A stretch of 64,000 bases of DNA from positions 1-64,000 of the forward strand of contig CBESNA010000007.1 of assembly GCA_965530755.1 (NCBI GenBank), written 5' to 3'. This document shows positions 60,272-64,000 of this stretch, piece after piece (position 1 is the first letter of the stretch; the number at the start of each line of letters is the position of its first letter). Origin of the DNA: SZUA-35 sp965530755 (lineage in GTDB: Bacteria > Actinomycetota > Acidimicrobiia > Acidimicrobiales > SZUA-35). The position numbers and the translations under genes were made by a program. The notes beneath the pieces are model-generated. The model was not told the origin of the DNA. It made no database searches and saw only the letters and a list, made by a program, of their open reading frames with translations.

Positions 60272-60596
60272 GAGTGCGGTTCCCTTTCGTGCGGTGACGT
60301 TGGGAGTTGTTGTGCCCGGCGAACGATCTCTCAAACTCTCACACCACACGCCGCTTCAAGCTGAGGCGCTCACCGTCCGCGCGGGGACCCGACGATCGGT
60401 TCGGAGCTGCGGGAGGATGACGGCACCGACGAATCCCTGCTCGACGAGTACGACGAGACCACTGCCGAACTCCTATGGGAACGAGTACTCGACTTCTGCT
60501 CAGACGCGGAAGCGGGCGAGGTCTAGTGTCGGGTGCTCGGGGCAGACCAAGCTCCGAGACGAACGAACCCGCAGACCAACCAAACAAGGAGTTCAC
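60272..60596. other. 325-bp intergenic region with an orphan open stretch
   Basis: Divergent promoter region of two small membrane-protein genes. Bases 60365-60526 on the plus strand are open and end in TAG, coding for an acidic tail (DESLLDEYDETTAELLWERV) with coding-like composition, but no ATG, GTG or TTG starts it. It may be a gene remnant. Nothing else was seen. Confidence 0.35.
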
Positions 60597-60770
60597 ATGT
60601 CAACGACCAACACGGATTCAGGATTCAGCATCGCCGGTATCGGCGTCGGCGGCCTCTTGGTCATCGCCGGAGTTCTCATTGCAGTCTTCGGCTCGACGCT
60701 GCTCGGCGTGATCGTCGCTCTGGTCGGACTGATTGCCTTCGGCGGCTTCGCCAAGGGCCGCTGGTACTGA
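60597..60770 (+). CDS. 57-aa small membrane protein
   Basis: ATG at 60597 with AAGGAG five bases upstream. Polar N-terminus (MSTTNTDSGFS), then two hydrophobic helices rich in Gly (IAGIGVGGLLVIAGVLIAVF; LLGVIVALVGLIAFGGF) and a basic end AKGRWY. No family recognised. It is 19 bp upstream of the nei-type gene, so likely cotranscribed, but a functional link is not obvious. Confidence 0.7.
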   Translation: MSTTNTDSGFSIAGIGVGGLLVIAGVLIAVFGSTLLGVIVALVGLIAFGGFAKGRWY

Positions 60771-60789
60771 CCGGTAGGAGGGTCCCGAC

Positions 60790-61590
60790 ATGCCTGAGGG
60801 AGATTCTCTTCGCCGGGCGGAAGCACTCCTGTCCCCCGTTCTCGAAGGACAGACGGTCAACGACATCTGGTTCAGGAAGATCCGAGGTCATCGGCCCCGA
60901 GTCGGTCAGCGGATCCAACAAGTCGACGCCGTCGGCAAGCATCTGCTCATCGAGTTCGACCGCAAGCTCACGCTGAGGGTGCACCTCGGGATGTCAGGAT
61001 CCTGGCGGGTGTCGGCACCGGACGCCGACCTGCCGAACACACCAAGACTCCGCATCGTTCTCCGCACGTCGCTCGGAACGGCCCTCTGCTTCTCAGCCCC
61101 GACGATCGACACCTTCGTGCGTGGTACCGATCCGTCGCCGGTCGGGCATCTCGGCCCTGACCTCAGCGACGATGTCGTCGACCTCGACGAGATCGTCGAA
61201 CGCACACGAACATTCGCCCAATCCAGCCCTCTGGCGTCAGCGCTGCTCGACCAGCGCGTCGCCGCCGGCGTCGGCAACGTGTTCAAGAGCGAGGTCGCCT
61301 TTCTCGCCGGAGTCCATCCGTTCACCCCCGTCCAGTCGCTCAGCGACGCACAGTTGCACCGTCTGTGGCGAATCGCCCACGTCCAGCTTCTCGCCAACCG
61401 GGACCGGCGATCCCGCAAGACCACGTCCCGGTCCATCGCTGGCCAGACCTACGTCTACGGTCGATTCCGCAGTTCGTGCCGGCGTTGCTCGAGCTCGATC
61501 GATTTCTCACCGGCCGGATCGGTCACCGAACGAAGCACGTACTGGTGTCCGCATTGTCAACCACGATCGACTGCGAGGACGGCGGGATGA
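60790..61590 (+). CDS. nei: Fpg/Nei-family DNA glycosylase-AP lyase
   Basis: 266 aa. The N-terminus MPEGDSLRRAEALL has catalytic Pro2 and Glu3 after Met removal; MPEGDS is typical of endonuclease VIII (Nei). Helix-two-turn-helix around VAAGVGNVFKSEV; zinc finger CRRC...WCPHC at the C-terminus. It removes oxidised pyrimidines and cuts the AP site by beta/delta elimination. The GTG/ATG context GGAGGGTCCCGAC gives the start. Likely single-gene function in repair of oxidised DNA. Confidence 0.92.
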   Translation: MPEGDSLRRAEALLSPVLEGQTVNDIWFRKIRGHRPRVGQRIQQVDAVGKHLLIEFDRKLTLRVHLGMSGSWRVSAPDADLPNTPRLRIVLRTSLGTALCFSAPTIDTFVRGTDPSPVGHLGPDLSDDVVDLDEIVERTRTFAQSSPLASALLDQRVAAGVGNVFKSEVAFLAGVHPFTPVQSLSDAQLHRLWRIAHVQLLANRDRRSRKTTSRSIAGQTYVYGRFRSSCRRCSSSIDFSPAGSVTERSTYWCPHCQPRSTARTAG

Positions 61591-61614
61591 ACGATTTCTC
61601 GTAGTGTTGGCTCG

Positions 61615-63132
61615 ATGTCCCCCAACGTCGTATTGGTCATCGCGGATCAGCTCGCCCCTCACTTCACCGGCACCTACGGCCACCCGCTGGTCAAGACACC
61701 GAACCTCGACGCGCTCGCTGGCGTCGGAGTCCGCTTCGATGCCGCCTACTGCAACTCTCCGCTGTGCGCCCCGGCCCGCTTCGCCATGATGTCGGGACAG
61801 ACCGTCTCAGCGATCAGCGCCTGGGACAACGCCAGCGAGTTCGCCGCCTCCACGCCGACGCTGGCGCACTACCTGTCAGTCCTCGGATATCGGACCATCG
61901 TGTCGGGAAAGATGCACTTCGTCGGGCCAGATCAACTGCATGGCTTCGAGGAGCGGCTCACGACCGACATCTATCCCGCCGACTTCGCCTGGACACCGGA
62001 CTGGGAGCGTCCAGACGAACGCATCGCCAAGTGGTATCACAACATGGACGCGTTGGCCGAGGCCGGTCAGGCCCTCGCCACCTATCAGATCGACTACGAC
62101 GAGGAGGTCGGCTCGTCTTCGGTCCGCAAGCTGTTCGACCTGGCGCGCGACCCGGACGATCGACCCTTCTTCCTCTGCGCTTCTTTCATTCATCCTCACG
62201 ATCCCTACGTCGCCAGGCCGGAATGGTGGGACCTCTACGACCACGACGAGATCGACCTCCCGGACCCCGTCGATCTCGACGCTCTCGATCCGCACACACG
62301 CCGAATCCGGACCGCCATCGAGGCCGACACGGTTGGTTTCTCCGAGGAGCAAACCCGTGCCGCTCGCCACGGCTACTACGCCAATGTCAGCTACTTCGAC
62401 GACTGGCTGGGTCGCATCGTCACGGCACTGCGAGAGACCGACCGGCTCGACGACACCGTGGTGATCGTGACGAGCGATCACGGCGACATGCTGGGCGACA
62501 GGGGCACATGGTTCAAAATGTCGTTCCAGGAGCGATCGGCACGGGTGCCGCTGGTGATCGCCGGTCCCGGCGTCACCGAGCGGGTCGTTCCGAACGTCTG
62601 CTCGCATCTCGACCTCCTCCCCACGTTGATGGACATCGCAACCGAGGGAGGCGAATGGCCGGAGCTGGCCACCGACCTCGACGGACGGAGTCTCTGGCCG
62701 TCGGCCACGGGACTGCCGGACGCCGTCGACGAGACCACGGGTGAGTACTTCGCCGAGATGACCTCACATCCGATGTTCATGATTCGACGCGGTCGGCTCA
62801 AATACATCCATTGCGACACCGATCCGCCCCAGCTCTACGACGTCGAGGCCGATCCGCTCGAACGGACGAATCTCGTCGACGACCCCAGCCATCACAAGCA
62901 GGCCCAAGCCTTTGCCGACGAGGTCGCACGACGGTGGGATTCAGACGAGCTCCGTCGAAAGGTTCTGGCCTCACAGCGATCGCGCCGCCTGCTCGACCAG
63001 GCGAGCCACGTCAGACCACTCGTGTCGTGGGACTACCTCCCACCGAACGATGTTGCCAACACATACGTACGCAACCACCAGGACTGGGCAGAGGCCGGCG
63101 CGCGCTTCCGCTTCCCCCGGCATCTCGGCTAG
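61615..63132 (+). CDS. betC: Choline sulfatase-type sulfatase
   Basis: 505 aa, alkaline phosphatase superfamily. Formylglycine site Cys51-Ala-Pro-Ala-Arg (NSPLCAPARFAMMSGQ), metal ligands in VIADQ and VTSDHGDMLGDRG, and GKMHFVG. The C-terminus WDYLPPNDVANTYVRNHQ matches the choline-sulfatase-specific tail, and WDNASEF is also typical of BetC. It hydrolyses choline-O-sulfate to choline and sulfate in the cytoplasm (no signal peptide). A formylglycine-generating enzyme is required and is not in the window. No bet or transporter genes are adjacent. Confidence 0.87.
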   Translation: MSPNVVLVIADQLAPHFTGTYGHPLVKTPNLDALAGVGVRFDAAYCNSPLCAPARFAMMSGQTVSAISAWDNASEFAASTPTLAHYLSVLGYRTIVSGKMHFVGPDQLHGFEERLTTDIYPADFAWTPDWERPDERIAKWYHNMDALAEAGQALATYQIDYDEEVGSSSVRKLFDLARDPDDRPFFLCASFIHPHDPYVARPEWWDLYDHDEIDLPDPVDLDALDPHTRRIRTAIEADTVGFSEEQTRAARHGYYANVSYFDDWLGRIVTALRETDRLDDTVVIVTSDHGDMLGDRGTWFKMSFQERSARVPLVIAGPGVTERVVPNVCSHLDLLPTLMDIATEGGEWPELATDLDGRSLWPSATGLPDAVDETTGEYFAEMTSHPMFMIRRGRLKYIHCDTDPPQLYDVEADPLERTNLVDDPSHHKQAQAFADEVARRWDSDELRRKVLASQRSRRLLDQASHVRPLVSWDYLPPNDVANTYVRNHQDWAEAGARFRFPRHLG

Positions 63133-63176
63133 GCCGATCGGAGTCGCTGTTGTGCCACGCCACGATCGAGGCGGGC

Positions 63177-63204
63177 GTTCAGGTCGGTTCAGGTCGCGTT
63201 CAGG
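63177..63204. promoter_or_regulatory. Three GTTCAGG direct repeats, 10-11 bp apart
   Basis: GTTCAGG starts at 63177, 63187 and 63198, upstream of the PepSY gene. The layout is that of OmpR/PhoB-family tandem sites and resembles actinobacterial PHO-box repeats (GTTCACC). Two more units precede the next gene (63768-63785). Confidence 0.55.
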
Positions 63205-63258
63205 GGCCCTGACGCACACTGGCCCCATCGATCAGACAACCTTCGAAAGGCATCCAGA

Positions 63259-63765
63259 ATGAACCGAACACGAACCGCCGCCGTCACGATTGCGGCTGCA
63301 CTCGGCGTCGGACTCGGCGGATACGGCGTCGCCTCCGCTCAGAGTTCGAGCACGGCTCCCGAACCCGACCCTGCCACTGAACTCGACACCGCGGATGATC
63401 TCGAGGGATCAGAAGGAGCCGACGACGAGGCCATTGATCCCGCTCGAGCAGCCGAAGCGACCGTCACGGTAGAGACCGCTCAGGCCACCGCCGTCCAGGC
63501 AGCCGGTGGCGGCACGGCTTCCGCTGCCGAACTCGAGGACGAGAACGGCACGCTCGTGTTCGAAGTCGACGTCGTCGATGCTTCGGGCTCGTCCGTCGAG
63601 GTGAAGGTGGATGCGGTCACCGGTGAGGCAACGGTCGAGACCGACGACGATGACGAAACCGAATCGGGCGACGCCGAAGAGACAGCCGAAGCGGACGATG
63701 ACGACGTGCAGCACGAGAACGAGCACGAAGGCGCCAACGACCCCGACGAAGGCAACGAGGACTGA
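63259..63765 (+). CDS. Secreted PepSY-domain protein
   Basis: 168 aa. N-terminal signal peptide (TAAVTIAAALGVGLGGYGVASA, cleavage near Ala27; shown in part), Pro/Asp linker, one PepSY-like domain (ARAAEATVTVETAQATAVQAA to VKVDAVTGEATVE region) and a very acidic tail of about 45 Asp/Glu-rich residues. PepSY proteins inhibit proteases or bind ligands outside the membrane, and often precede two-component systems. It is preceded by three GTTCAGG repeats. The acidic tail could bind cations. Confidence 0.75.
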   Translation: MNRTRTAAVTIAAALGVGLGGYGVASAQSSSTAPEPDPATELDTADDLEGSEGADDEAIDPARAAEATVTVETAQATAVQAAGGGTASAAELEDENGTLVFEVDVVDASGSSVEVKVDAVTGEATVETDDDDETESGDAEETAEADDDDVQHENEHEGANDPDEGNED

Positions 63766-63767
63766 GG

Positions 63768-63785
63768 GTTCAGGGTCTCTTCAGG
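63768..63785. promoter_or_regulatory. Two TTCAGG direct repeats before the last gene
   Basis: TTCAGG starts at 63769 and 63780 (11-bp step), the same unit as at 63177-63204. A TAGACT -10-like hexamer lies at 63825-63830, 7 bp before the ATG at 63838. Confidence 0.45.
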
Positions 63786-63890
63786 CAGCGTCGAGCACAC
63801 TGCTTCTCATGACGCTGAGACTTCTAGACTTGCTCCGATGACGTCCACCCTCGGCATCGAGAGCGAAACGACAACCGGCGGCCGACGAGG

Positions 63891-64000
63891 ATGAAAATCC
63901 TGATCCTCGTCGGCTCGGTGATGGCCACAGCCTTGCTGCTGTTGTCTGCCGCCGCGGTCTTCGCAGCCCGCCCGGACCTCGGAGCTCACCTGCGCCAGCT
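63891..64000 (+). CDS. Partial membrane protein, cut by the window end
   Basis: First 36 codons only: MKILILVGSVMATALLLLSA... is an N-terminal membrane helix or signal anchor followed by ARPDLGAHLRQ. Its ATG overlaps the stop of an 18-codon ORF starting at 63838 (MTSTLGIESETTTGGRRG), which may be a leaderless upstream ORF since a TAGACT -10 lies 7 bp before it. Next to a PepSY gene with shared repeats, a sensor-kinase or membrane component is possible, but this cannot be seen here. Confidence 0.45.
   Translation, partial: MKILILVGSVMATALLLLSAAAVFAARPDLGAHLRQ

Noticed and set aside
1..64000. tRNA, rRNA, CRISPR array, insertion sequence, phage or origin of replication
   Set aside because: Looked for cloverleaf-like segments, regular spacer repeats, transposase or integrase motifs and DnaA-box clusters; none was convincing by eye.

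Overview
The window is GC-rich, densely packed DNA with many 4-bp ATGA/GTGA gene overlaps, GTG starts, Thr-rich lipoproteins, DUF4956 and ECF-sigma/Ser-Thr-kinase genes. This fits a high-GC actinobacterium. The mix of one-polypeptide pyruvate:ferredoxin oxidoreductase, choline sulfatase and PepSY/ApbE genes suggests Acidimicrobiia (Ilumatobacter-like), but that placement is inference; no rRNA, tRNA, CRISPR array, insertion sequence or phage gene was seen.

Layout. 83-5104: reactive-sulfur unit under a CsoR/CstR-type repressor (CstB-like persulfide dioxygenase, two rhodaneses, beta-carbonic anhydrase-like protein, SulP transporter), with two matching operators. 5120-9674: molybdopterin oxidoreductase and a fused Fe-S/NrfD-type partner, plausibly a cytoplasm-facing sulfite- or polysulfide-type enzyme that continues the same pathway. 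9835-11803: GntR regulator, rhodanese lipoprotein, methyltransferase. 11842-13617: sugar-acid dehydratase. 13851-19499: PFOR operon. 19617-25647: MFS / PanB-like / flavoprotein operon and a divergent acyl-CoA ligase plus methyltransferase. 25674-33887: operon with a YgfK-like protein, N-carbamoyl hydrolase, 2Fe-2S/Mo hydroxylase, DUF2817 protein and ThDP enzyme, apparently for N-heterocycle catabolism. 34043-37048: copper ATPase with a fused CopZ-like domain and a MerR regulator. 37058-42418: Na/Pi symporter, lipoprotein, sigma-factor/kinase pair, stress protein. 42519-45706: lipoproteins with a DUF2271-PepSY-ApbE extracytosolic flavin set. 45818-53187: hydrolase, MFS, a selenocysteine peroxiredoxin, VIT1-like transporter, PEP-utilising protein, DUF4956, thioesterase, SRPBCC and TetR. 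53216-55502: YjjI/YjjW glycyl-radical pair. 56694-59506: DUF305 and CopB-type copper ATPase. 59514-64000: small membrane proteins, Nei-type glycosylase, choline sulfatase, PepSY protein and the start of a further membrane protein.

The most notable item is the peroxiredoxin at 47886-48353. Its reading frame is interrupted only by a TGA at 48015, exactly where the peroxidatic cysteine of the TPGCT motif should be, and a perfect 7-bp stem-loop follows. This is best explained as a selenoprotein with its bacterial SECIS element, and ordinary ORF finding misses it. A selenium theme also appears in the YgfK/Mo-hydroxylase operon, whose relatives are linked to selenium-dependent molybdenum hydroxylases.

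Together the genes describe a heterotroph able to cope with low oxygen (PFOR, glycyl-radical enzyme), sulfide/persulfide stress and copper stress. Several regulatory circuits can be read from the DNA: paired CsoR sites, paired CueR-like sites at two copper ATPase promoters 20 kb apart, paired TetR sites, and 11-bp direct-repeat arrays of OmpR/PhoB type.
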